Of a DNA stretch of 64,000 nt, positions 43,555-51,438 are shown piece by piece. A model generated the notes under the pieces. It made no database searches. It had not been told where the DNA came from and was given only the letters and a program-made list of their open reading frames with translations. Numbering within the stretch: the first letter of the stretch is position 1; each line of letters opens with the position of its first letter. Position numbers and translations under genes: made by a program. This stretch comes from Nocardiopsis suaedae (lineage in GTDB: Bacteria; Actinomycetota; Actinomycetes; Streptosporangiales; Streptosporangiaceae). The stretch lies in the NCBI RefSeq assembly GCF_027706745.1, contig NZ_JAQFWP010000002.1, positions 1 through 64,000 on the forward strand, read 5' to 3'.

Positions 43555-44919
43555 ATGCTCACGGCACTGGCGTTCGCGACGATCGCCGTCCTGCTCGTCC
43601 TTCTGCTGTCGAACCGCGTCAGCGCGGTCGTGGCGCTCATCTCCGTGCCCCTGGCCGCGGCGGCGCTCGCCGGTTTCGGGCCCGAGGAGATCACCGGGTT
43701 CGTCTCCGCCGGGGTCGGCGGGGTCGTCGGAACGGTGGCGATGTTCGTCTTCGCCATCCTGTTCTTCGGAGTGATGCGCGACGCCGGGCTGTTCGACCCC
43801 GTCGTGGAGCGCGTCCTGCGCTTCGCCGGGCGCGACCCGGTCACCATCTCCGTCGCCACGGTCGTGCTGGCCATGGTCTGCCACCTCGACGGCGCCGGGG
43901 CGACGACCTTCCTGATCACGGTCCCCGCGATGCTGCCGCTCTACGAGGCGCTGGGCATGCGGCGCCTGCTGCTCGCGGCGCTGGCCGGGCTCGGCGCGGG
44001 GGTGATGAACCTCGTCCCGTGGGGCGGGCCGACGGCCCGCGCCGCGACCACGGTGGGCACCGGGGCCAACGAGCTCTGGACGCCCCTGATCCCCGCGCAG
44101 GCCGTCGGCGTCGTCGCCGCGATCGCCGTCGCCTACCTCCTGGGGCGCCGCGAGCGCAGGCGCCTGGCCGCCTCCACGGCGCCAACAGAGTCCACGGCGT
44201 CCGGGGAGTCCACGGAGTCCGCGACGGCGGCCGCCGCCGACGACACGCCGCGGCAGGCGCCCGCCGCACACACCGCCTCCGAGCACGCCCGGCCCCGCCT
44301 GTTCTGGGTGAACGCCGCCCTCACGCTCGCCGTCGTGGGCGTGCTGATCTGGGGTGTGCTCTCGCCCGAGCTCGTCTTCATGATCGGCCTCGTGGCGGCG
44401 CTGGTGGTCAACTACCCGGGCATGCGCGCCCAGACCGAGCGCATCAACGCCCACGCCCAGGGCGCGGTGCTCATGGCCTCCACGCTCCTGGCGGCCGGGG
44501 TCTTCCTCGGCGTGATGGAGGAGAGCGGCATGATCGAGGCCATGGCCTCCTCGATGACCGGGGCGGTCCCGCAGGCCGCGGGCCCGGCGCTGCCGGTCGT
44601 CGTCGGCGCCCTCGGCGTCCCGATGAGCCTGCTGTTCGGCCCCGACGCCTACTACTTCGCCGTGCTGCCGGTCCTCGACGCCGTGGGGGCGGGCTTCGGC
44701 GCGGAGGCGGACGCGCTGGCGCGCGCGTCCCTGGTCGGGCAGGAGACGGTCGGTTTCCCGATCAGCCCGCTCACCGGCTCCTTCTTCCTCCTGACCGGCC
44801 TGGCGAAGGTGCCCATCGGCGCGCACATCCGCTTCCTGCTTCCTTGGGCGTGGCTGGTCAGCCTGATTATGCTCGCCGCCGCCGTGCTGACGGGCGCCGT
44901 GCCCGTCTGGACGGGCTGA
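43555..44919 (+). CDS. CitMHS family metal-citrate/anion transporter
   Basis: A 454-residue permease with about twelve hydrophobic segments, of the CitMHS/ion-transporter superfamily that takes up citrate complexed with a divalent metal or related di/tricarboxylates. Typical segments are VCHLDGAGATTFLITVPAMLPLY and NLVPWGGPTARAA. A central polar, Ser/Ala-rich loop (about 205-245) separates two halves. ATG 43555 has GAGGAGG upstream. First gene of the operon with the AtuA-type genes, so it likely imports their substrate. Confidence 0.9.
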   Translation: MLTALAFATIAVLLVLLLSNRVSAVVALISVPLAAAALAGFGPEEITGFVSAGVGGVVGTVAMFVFAILFFGVMRDAGLFDPVVERVLRFAGRDPVTISVATVVLAMVCHLDGAGATTFLITVPAMLPLYEALGMRRLLLAALAGLGAGVMNLVPWGGPTARAATTVGTGANELWTPLIPAQAVGVVAAIAVAYLLGRRERRRLAASTAPTESTASGESTESATAAAADDTPRQAPAAHTASEHARPRLFWVNAALTLAVVGVLIWGVLSPELVFMIGLVAALVVNYPGMRAQTERINAHAQGAVLMASTLLAAGVFLGVMEESGMIEAMASSMTGAVPQAAGPALPVVVGALGVPMSLLFGPDAYYFAVLPVLDAVGAGFGAEADALARASLVGQETVGFPISPLTGSFFLLTGLAKVPIGAHIRFLLPWAWLVSLIMLAAAVLTGAVPVWTG

Positions 44920-44945
44920 GCGAACCACACGATGGGGGGACGACG

Positions 44946-46301
44946 ATGAGCCGGATCCGGATCGGATGCGGCGCCGGGTTCGCCGGGGACCGCATCGCTC
45001 CGGCGGTCGACCTGGTCCGCGACGGGCGCCTGGACTTCCTCGCACTGGAGTGCCTGGGGGAGCGCACGGTCGCGCTCGCCCTGGCGCGCCGCCTGCGCGA
45101 CCCTTCCGCCGGGGCCGACCCGCTGCTGGCCAAGCGCATCCGCGCGCTGGCGGGACCGCTCGCCGCGACGGGCACACGCCTGGTCACCAACGCCGGGGCG
45201 GCCGACCCTGAGGCCGCGGCGCACCTCGCCGCCCGGGTGTCGGCGGAGGCGGGCGCGCCCATGGACGTCGCGGCGGTCGTGGGGGACGACGTCCTGGACC
45301 GGATCGACCTGGAACAGCCCGCTTGGGAGGACGGAAAGCCGCTCGGTGAACACGGGGAGATCGTCTCCGCCAACGCCTACATCGGAGCCGACGCGCTGCT
45401 CCCCGCATTGGAGACGGAAGCGCGCGCGGTGGTGTGCGGCAGGGCGGCCGACCCCTCGCTCTTCCTGGCGCCGATGATGTCCGCCTTCGGGTGGGGCGCC
45501 GACGACTGGGACACCCTCGCGCGCGGGACCACGGTCGGACACCTCCTTGAGTGCGCGGGGCAGCTCACCGGCGGGTACTTCGCCGACCCGCCTTACAAGA
45601 CGGTCCCCGGCCTGGCCCGGCTGGGCTATCCGCTCGGGGAGGTCGCACCCGACGGGAGTGCGGTGGTGACCAAGCTCCCCGGGGCCGGAGGCGTGGTGGA
45701 CACCCGCACCGTGGCCGAGCAGCTGGCCTATGAGGTCACCGATCCTTCGGCCTACCTCACCCCGGATGTGGCGGCCGACTTCACCGGGGTCCGTGCCGAG
45801 CGGGTCGGCCCCGACCGTGTGGAGGTGCGGGGCGCCGTGGGGAGGCCCCGGCCCGACGCCCTCAAGGTGAGCGGGGGCTATAGGGCGGGGTTCCGCGGCG
45901 AAGGCGAGATCGGCTACGCGGGCCGTGGCGCGGTGCGGCGGGCCCGCCTGGCCGGTGAAGTCGTCCGGGAGCGCCTCGGCGGGGCGGTGCGGGACCTGAG
46001 CATCGAGGTGGTCGGGGTGGACGCGATGCACGGCCCGCAGGCGCAGGAGGGCGCCGAACCCTACGAATGCCGCCTGCGGGTCGCCGGGCGCTCCCACGAC
46101 CGTGAGGCGGCGGAGGCGGTCGCCGAGGAGGTCGACGCGCTCTACACCTCCGGGCCCGCGGGCGGCGGCGGGGTGCGGGTCCGCGTGGACGAGGTGGTGG
46201 GCGTGCTGTCCGCCGGAATCCCCCGTGACGCCGTGGAGACCGCGGTGGTGCGTGTGGCGGCGCGCGCGGCGGAGCGCCCGACGGATGCGGAGGAGGGCTG
46301 A
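44946..46301 (+). CDS. AtuA-type (DUF1446) protein
   Basis: A 451-residue protein of the acyclic terpene utilization AtuA/DUF1446 family, whose biochemistry is not settled. It begins IRIGCGAGFAGDR, with the family's conserved NAGAADP, GEIVSANAYIGAD, VVCGRAADPSLFLAP, and KLPGAGGVVD segments in order. In AtuA-like proteins of other bacteria the C-terminal about 100-residue domain is part of the chain; here it is encoded by the next gene, overlapping by one base (TGATG). ATG 44946 follows GGGGGGAC. Confidence 0.88.
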   Translation: MSRIRIGCGAGFAGDRIAPAVDLVRDGRLDFLALECLGERTVALALARRLRDPSAGADPLLAKRIRALAGPLAATGTRLVTNAGAADPEAAAHLAARVSAEAGAPMDVAAVVGDDVLDRIDLEQPAWEDGKPLGEHGEIVSANAYIGADALLPALETEARAVVCGRAADPSLFLAPMMSAFGWGADDWDTLARGTTVGHLLECAGQLTGGYFADPPYKTVPGLARLGYPLGEVAPDGSAVVTKLPGAGGVVDTRTVAEQLAYEVTDPSAYLTPDVAADFTGVRAERVGPDRVEVRGAVGRPRPDALKVSGGYRAGFRGEGEIGYAGRGAVRRARLAGEVVRERLGGAVRDLSIEVVGVDAMHGPQAQEGAEPYECRLRVAGRSHDREAAEAVAEEVDALYTSGPAGGGGVRVRVDEVVGVLSAGIPRDAVETAVVRVAARAAERPTDAEEG

Positions 46302-46615
46302 TGGTCCGGCTGTACGAGGTCGCCCATTCGCGCGCGGGCGACAAGGGCAACGTGACGACGCTGTCGCTGATCCCGTACGACCCGGGGCTCTACCCGGTGC
46401 TGTGCGAGGTGGTGACCCCCGAGGAGGTCGGTCGGCACCTGGGGGAGCGCGTTGTGGGCGAGGTGGTGCGGCACCGCATGGACGGGGTGGGCGCGCTGCT
46501 GTTCGTATGCCCGCGCGCGCCGGGGGACACGGTCACCGAGTCCTTGCGCCTCGACGCCCACGGCAAGTCCATGAGTTCGGCACTGCTGGAAATGGAGATC
46601 CCGCTGGAGCCGTGA
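46301..46615 (+). CDS. AtuA C-terminal-type/DUF4387-like small subunit
   Basis: A 104-residue protein starting VRLYEVAHSRAGDKGNVTTLSLI, the signature of the small domain or subunit that accompanies AtuA/DUF1446 proteins. Its start overlaps the stop of the large subunit by one base, so the two are translated together and probably form one enzyme. Substrate unknown; the CitMHS transporter in the operon hints at a carboxylic acid. Confidence 0.88.
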   Translation: MVRLYEVAHSRAGDKGNVTTLSLIPYDPGLYPVLCEVVTPEEVGRHLGERVVGEVVRHRMDGVGALLFVCPRAPGDTVTESLRLDAHGKSMSSALLEMEIPLEP

Positions 46616-46669
46616 CGTTCGCACCGCCAATCTCCAGCAGGCCGCCGTGCACCAGCAGGACGAGCGGCG

Positions 46670-46695
46670 CTGGACGCCCGAGGCCGGGCGTTCAG
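46670..46695. terminator. Terminator between convergent AtuA and DUF1722 genes
   Basis: CTGGACGCCCG-AGGC-CGGGCGTTCAG, an 11-bp stem with one G-U pair, overlaps the stop codon of the minus-strand gene at 46692. Confidence 0.7.
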
Positions 46696-47697
46696 CGCTT
46701 CACGAGCCCGTTCCGCAGGCCGAGGTCGGCCGGGAATGGTGCCAGGTACGTCTGCTCCCTGGCCCAGGCGACCCCCTCGGCGGCGCAGTGGTGGCGCACC
46801 AGCGCCACCGGCAGGGTCAACGGCACGAGCCCCTGGCGGTAGGACATGATCGCCTCGAGGATGTCGTGCCTGCGCGCGTCGTCCAGGTGGTCGCTCACCA
46901 TCCCGAAGACATGCTGGAGGACGTTGACGTGCCGTCCGGGCGTGGCCCTGTGCGTCAGAGCCGTCTGGAAGCCCTCCCGGTACTCCCGGGCCAGTTCGGT
47001 GCGCTCACGGGCGCCCGCCTGCGCGACCGTCTTGCCGAGCGACCGGTAGGCGTCAGGGGAGTGCGCCATGATCTGGAGCTTGTGACGGGCGTGGAACTCC
47101 ACGAGGTCCTTGGGGCGCCAGTCGCCGGACAGCAGGGCCCTCAGGCGGGCATGGGCGAACACCCTCTCGGCGAAGTGGTCGCGCAGGTCCGCGTCTGACA
47201 GTCTCCCCTCCTCCTCGGTCGGCAGCCCGGGGACGAGCGAGGTCAGGCGCTCGGCGTAAGCCCCCCCGCCCCTTGCCGTCGACGCGCTTGCCGTCCTCGA
47301 AGACCGGCAGGCCGAACAGGCCGCAGCTGGGCGACTTGTTCTTCAGGACATATCCGTCGAGCCCTTCGAGCTGCTCCCTGCGCCGGTCGGCGATGCCGCG
47401 CAGCTCATCGGTGTGGTCGGTCCCGCTCTTGGACGCCACCACCCGGGGGCCCTCGGCGGACCGCTCCAAGCGCAGCGTCTCGCGCGGGACCCCCAGCCCG
47501 ATCTCCTCCTCAGGGCAGACGGGGACCCAGTCCACGTGGTCCCCCAGCCGGTCGGTGAGGAACCGGTCCCGGCAGTGGCCGCCGTTGTAGCGCACGGGCT
47601 CGCCGAGGAGGCAGCTCGATACGCCGATCCTGGGGCGTTCCGCGGTCGTGTCCCGCTCCGCCTGCACGTGTTCTTCTGTGACCGAACGGTCGCTCAT
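46692..47697 (-). pseudogene. DUF523-DUF1722 (YbbK-YbgA type) gene with frameshift
   Basis: Read from ATG 47697, the DUF523 part is normal (IGVSSCLLGEPVRYNGGH, LKNKSPSCGLFG), then the frame is lost in a run of seven G (plus strand C, 47261-47267). In the next frame the protein resumes with AYAERLTSLVPGLPTE and continues into a full DUF1722 domain (LVEFHARHKLQIMAHSP...YRQGLVPLTLP) to the stop at 46692. With six G the gene would encode one 334-residue protein of normal length. Either a sequencing error or a true, perhaps phase-variable, frameshift. The family is commonly found next to photolyase genes, as here (divergent, 60 bp apart). Function unproven. Confidence 0.85.
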
Positions 47698-47757
47698 GGT
47701 TGTCACAATACGTCCAACGGCTGCGTACGGCGGCCGCTCGTTTTCCCCGGGGGGACA
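47698..47757. promoter_or_regulatory. 60-bp divergent promoter region of DUF523 and photolyase genes
   Basis: A very short divergent gap, AT-richer near TGTCACAATACGTCC, must carry both promoters. It is the best place to look for a binding site of the CarH/LitR-type regulator encoded at 49085-50014. I could not define a palindrome. Confidence 0.4.
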
Positions 47758-49065
47758 GTGCGCACGTCGGTCATGCTCTTCACACACGACCTGAGGGTCG
47801 AGGACAATCCCGCACTCACCGAGGCGGCCCGGAGCGACAGGGTTCTGTCGCTGTTCGTCGCCGACCCCTGGATTCTGGGGCGCAGCTCCCGCAACCGGAT
47901 CGCCTTCCTGACCGAGGCGCTGGCCGAACTCGACCGTGAGTTGCGCGCGCTCGGCGGCGCACTCGTCCTGCGCCGGGGAGAGACGGTGGCCGAAGCGCTG
48001 CGGGCGGCGCACGAGGTGGGCGCCGATCGTGTCCACGTGGCCGAGGACGTCGGGGCTTTCGCGGGTCGGCGCGCGCGGCGCCTGAGGGGGCAGGCCGCCC
48101 ACGCCGGTATCGAGGTGGTCGGGCACCCCGGGGTGACGGTGGTCCCTCCCGGTGCCGTCACGCCATCCGGGGGCGGGGACCACTACAGGGTGTTCACTCC
48201 GTACTGGAAGGCCTGGGAGGCGGCGGGCAGGCGCGAGGAGTCCCCAGCGCCTCCGTCCCTGAGGCCACCCGACGGGGTGGGGGCCGATCGTACGCCGTAC
48301 CCCGACCCGAACCGGGAGGGGCTCGGCGTCCTGTCACCGGAACGGCTGCACGGCGGGGGCGACTCGGCCGCGCGCATGTGTGCATGGCTGGACGAGGGGA
48401 TCGGCCGGTACGACGGGTACAGGGACGACCTTGCCGCCGATGCCACATCGCGCCTGAGCACCGATCTGCGGTTCGGCCGTGTCTCCCCGCTCGTGCTGGA
48501 GCGCGCCGCATACCGGAGAGGAGAGGCGGGGGCCGCCTTTGTCCGCCAACTGGCCTGGAGGGACTTCCACCATCAGGTCCTCAACGCGTTCCCCGCCCTG
48601 CCACGCGTCGACTACCGTCCGCGGAGCGCGGACTGGCGTGACGACGAAGAGGCGTTCACGGCGTGGGCCGAGGGGCGAACCGGTGTGCCCATCGTCGACG
48701 CGGGCATGCGGCAGCTCCTCCAGGAAGGCTTCATGCACAACAGGGCCCGTCTGATCACCGCGGGTTATCTGACCCGGATCCTGCGCGTGCACTGGAAACG
48801 GGGAGCGGACCACTTCCATGCCCTGCTGAGCGACGGGGATCTGGCCGACAACTACGGGAATTGGCAGTGGGTCGCCGGGACGGGCAACGACACACGGCCC
48901 AACCGCGGCTTCAATCCGGTGCGTCAGGCGTTGCGCTACGACCCGCAGGGCGAGTACGTGCGCCGCTATGTCCCCGAACTCGGACACGTGCCCGGCGGTG
49001 CCGTGCACGAGCCCTGGAAGCACCCCGGTGTCGCGTACCACCCGCCGCTTGAAGCGCCGGCCTGA
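47758..49065 (+). CDS. phr: Class I deoxyribodipyrimidine photolyase
   Basis: A 435-residue cryptochrome/photolyase family enzyme that uses blue light to split cyclobutane pyrimidine dimers. The antenna domain (1-130) starts MLFTHDLRVEDNPAL; the FAD domain has GRVSPLVLERAAYR, QLAWRDFHHQVL, GVPIVDAGMRQLLQEGFMHNR, and DGDLADNYGNWQWVAGTGND, the complete class I CPD signature. GTG 47758 follows GGGGGGA; ATG 15 bp later would also give a near-complete antenna domain. Convergent with the light-sensing regulator gene, 19 bp away. Confidence 0.93.
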   Translation: MRTSVMLFTHDLRVEDNPALTEAARSDRVLSLFVADPWILGRSSRNRIAFLTEALAELDRELRALGGALVLRRGETVAEALRAAHEVGADRVHVAEDVGAFAGRRARRLRGQAAHAGIEVVGHPGVTVVPPGAVTPSGGGDHYRVFTPYWKAWEAAGRREESPAPPSLRPPDGVGADRTPYPDPNREGLGVLSPERLHGGGDSAARMCAWLDEGIGRYDGYRDDLAADATSRLSTDLRFGRVSPLVLERAAYRRGEAGAAFVRQLAWRDFHHQVLNAFPALPRVDYRPRSADWRDDEEAFTAWAEGRTGVPIVDAGMRQLLQEGFMHNRARLITAGYLTRILRVHWKRGADHFHALLSDGDLADNYGNWQWVAGTGNDTRPNRGFNPVRQALRYDPQGEYVRRYVPELGHVPGGAVHEPWKHPGVAYHPPLEAPA

Positions 49066-49084
49066 CCGGGCGCCGGAAGTACGT

Positions 49085-50014
49085 TCAGGGAACGACCGCG
49101 ACCTCTTTGGAAAGGATCGAAAGCGCATCCGGGAGAGTGAAAGCCCACGCGTCCGACGCCTCCCCGCTCCCCGACCGCCAGCCGAGGCCCGCCGTCATGA
49201 GCAGAGTCGACTCCCGGGCTCCGGCGGCGGCTCTGCGGACCGTGCGGAGCGCCTCGGGATCGGCCGACTCCGGCCGGTGCGACCAGACCACCACGGCCTT
49301 GGGAGCGGTGCGCCGCACCGCCGCTGCGATCGCGGCCAGCGGCGTCGCGGCGCCGAGCATGCGCCAGACCACACCGTTCTCGCTGAGCGCCGCGGCCAGC
49401 GCTTCGAGGGGGAGGGTGTGCAGCTCCTCGGGCGTGCAGGCCAGGAGGACGTGACGCCGGTCGGGCACGCTCGGGCTCCGGTGCATACGGCGCAGTGACG
49501 AGGAGATGCTCCAGGAGAGCATGTGCTCGACCTCGACGAACCGCTGGGTCGCGGCCCAGGCCGACCCCATCCCGAACAGGACGGGGCGCGCGACCTCGTC
49601 CCAGGTGTCCACGACTCCGCGGGACCTGAAGCGGTCTTCCAGCACGTTCTCGACCGTGGCGGCGTCCATCCGGATGGCGGCGTGGGCCACCCCGTGCAGG
49701 GCCGCCGAGGCGCTCTTCGCCGTGGCCGTGCCCGAGGCCCGCTGCGCGGGCACGCCTGGGGCGGCGGAGGGGGCGCCGGACTCGGAGAGGGGCCCAGAGG
49801 CGACCCGGGCGGCGGCATCGGCCGGGGCCGCGCCCTCGGCGATGAGGCGGCACATGTCGGTGAGCCGACGCAGGTCTTCAGGGGTGTAGCGGCGGTGCCC
49901 TCCGGGGGAGCGGCCTGTGGCGCCGATCCCGTACCGGCGGTCCCAACTGCGGAGCGTGGGCGGTGCGACGCCAAGAAGGTGCGCGACGGCCGAAGGGGGG
50001 AGAAGCGGTTCCAT
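49085..50014 (-). CDS. MerR-type B12-dependent photoreceptor regulator (CarH/LitR type)
   Basis: A 309-residue regulator: N-terminal MerR HTH (AVAHLLGVAPPTLRSWDRRYGI, GGHRRYTPEDL), a helical linker, then the four-helix and Rossmann cobalamin-binding domains. The diagnostic W-x9-EH motif is intact (W in SAWAATQRFVEVEH), the residues that cap the upper face of adenosylcobalamin in CarH, and the axial-His candidate is in TPEELHTL. In CarH/LitR, darkness keeps a DNA-bound tetramer and light breaks it. With the photolyase gene next to it, control of DNA photorepair by light is the likely role (inference). ATG 50014. Confidence 0.9.
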   Translation of the reverse strand: MEPLLPPSAVAHLLGVAPPTLRSWDRRYGIGATGRSPGGHRRYTPEDLRRLTDMCRLIAEGAAPADAAARVASGPLSESGAPSAAPGVPAQRASGTATAKSASAALHGVAHAAIRMDAATVENVLEDRFRSRGVVDTWDEVARPVLFGMGSAWAATQRFVEVEHMLSWSISSSLRRMHRSPSVPDRRHVLLACTPEELHTLPLEALAAALSENGVVWRMLGAATPLAAIAAAVRRTAPKAVVVWSHRPESADPEALRTVRRAAAGARESTLLMTAGLGWRSGSGEASDAWAFTLPDALSILSKEVAVVP

Positions 50015-50392
50015 GGCGGTCCCCGAGTCGATGCGGAATCGATGCGCGTTGCCCTGTAACCCTAGGCCGCACAAGAGTGGGGGGCATCCGGTTCGGGGGA
50101 GTCCGGGGCGGCACACCCGCTGCATTGTGGCGTTCCGGGCCGGAATGGCGCCGCGGCACCGCGAGAGTTGGAGGGGAGCGGTGCGGCGGCGGTCCGGGCC
50201 CCGCTCGCCTGGCGGCGGGCAGCGCCGGTGCGGTCGGCGCTGGGAGGCGCCCCGTCTCGACCGCACCGGCGCGGCCCGTTCGTACCGGCCCCGGTGACCG
50301 GGACCCCTGACGGTGTGGGGGAGGGCGCCCCGGGCGGGGCCTTTCAGGGCGATCGGCCGGGTCTGCCGCTCCTCAGCGCCGGCCGTCCGCGC
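50015..50392. other. 378-bp intergenic region
   Basis: Holds the promoter side of the photoreceptor gene (left) and the 3' side of the PHB depolymerase gene (right). A hairpin GCCCC-GGGC-GGGGC followed by CTTT (about 50327-50343) may terminate the latter. No gene is supported. Confidence 0.4.
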
Positions 50393-51400
50393 TCACTCCT
50401 GGAGGCCGAAGAAGCGGAGCAGATGGCGGCCGGAGCAGATGGTGTCCGGGAAGTACTGGCCGCTCTGGCCGCACTCCTCCGGGCCGCTTCCGGGGCGGAC
50501 CGGGGTGCCGTGCCCCATTCCGGGGACCCGGTTGACCTGGACGGCCACCGTGCCGTCGCCGGCGAGGTACTCCTCGCGCCGGGTCCCGTTCGGCTCCAAG
50601 GTGCTCGTGCGGTCCGGCGTCTGGCCGAGTCCGTGGACCGCGGTCCACTGGTCCCGCAGTTCATCGGCGTTGCGCTCGACGACCGTGTAGTCGGCGGTGC
50701 CGTGCCACACCGCCACGCGCGGCCACGGCCCCTCCCAGGAGGGGTGCCCGGAGGCGGCGAGGCGCGCCCACTCCTCAGGCGACTTGTCCTTGCCCGGGTT
50801 CATGCAGGTGAACGCGTCGATCATGCTGGTCGCGCACTTGTAGGGGAGCCCGGCCATCACCCCGCCCGCCTGGAACGCGTCCGGGTAGGCGGCGAGGAGC
50901 GCGGTGGTCATCGCGCCCCCTGCGGACAGTCCGGTGGCGTACACCCGGTCGGCGTCGGCGCCGAACTCGGCCGCCGCGTGGTCGGCCATGTTCCGGATGG
51001 ACGCGACCTCCCCCCGGCCGCGGGCGATGTCGCCGCCCTGGAACCAGTTGAAGCACCGGTTGAAGTTGTTGGCGGTGCGCTGCTCGGCGAAGACCAGGAG
51101 GAGGCCCTCCTGGTCGGCGAGCTCGACCAGTCCGGAGTGGTCCGCGTACTCCTGAGCGGTCTGCGTGCACCCGTGCAGGGCGACGATGACGGGGGCGCCG
51201 TCGGGCAGGTCGGCGGGACGGTGGACGTACATGTCGAGGGCGCCGGGGTTGGCGAACCCCTCGACCTTCTCCAGGGGCGGGGCCGCCTGTGCGGGGGACC
51301 CGGCGAGCAGGGCCGCGCCGACGGCGGCCGCCGCGACGGCGGCGAAACGGCGTGCGGCCCGGGACACGGTTCGGTGGAATCGGCGGAAGGGGGATGTCAT
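50393..51400 (-). CDS. Secreted PHB depolymerase family esterase
   Basis: A 335-residue secreted carbohydrate/polyester esterase of the PHB depolymerase (LpqC, CE1-like) family. The signal peptide ends near AQAAPP (residue 40). The alpha/beta hydrolase motifs are ALHGCTQTAQEY (oxyanion), GLSAGGAMT with nucleophile Ser in GxSxG, VWHGTADYTV (acid Asp) and a final GMGHGTPV His. Eight cysteines suggest disulfides. It is 38 bp downstream of the oligomer-hydrolase gene on the same strand; together they could degrade extracellular polyhydroxybutyrate. ATG 51400 follows AAAGGAG. Confidence 0.87.
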   Translation of the reverse strand: MTSPFRRFHRTVSRAARRFAAVAAAAVGAALLAGSPAQAAPPLEKVEGFANPGALDMYVHRPADLPDGAPVIVALHGCTQTAQEYADHSGLVELADQEGLLLVFAEQRTANNFNRCFNWFQGGDIARGRGEVASIRNMADHAAAEFGADADRVYATGLSAGGAMTTALLAAYPDAFQAGGVMAGLPYKCATSMIDAFTCMNPGKDKSPEEWARLAASGHPSWEGPWPRVAVWHGTADYTVVERNADELRDQWTAVHGLGQTPDRTSTLEPNGTRREEYLAGDGTVAVQVNRVPGMGHGTPVRPGSGPEECGQSGQYFPDTICSGRHLLRFFGLQE

Positions 51401-51438
51401 ATCCTCTGTTCTCCTTTCGGATCGCACTCGGGGGGTTC

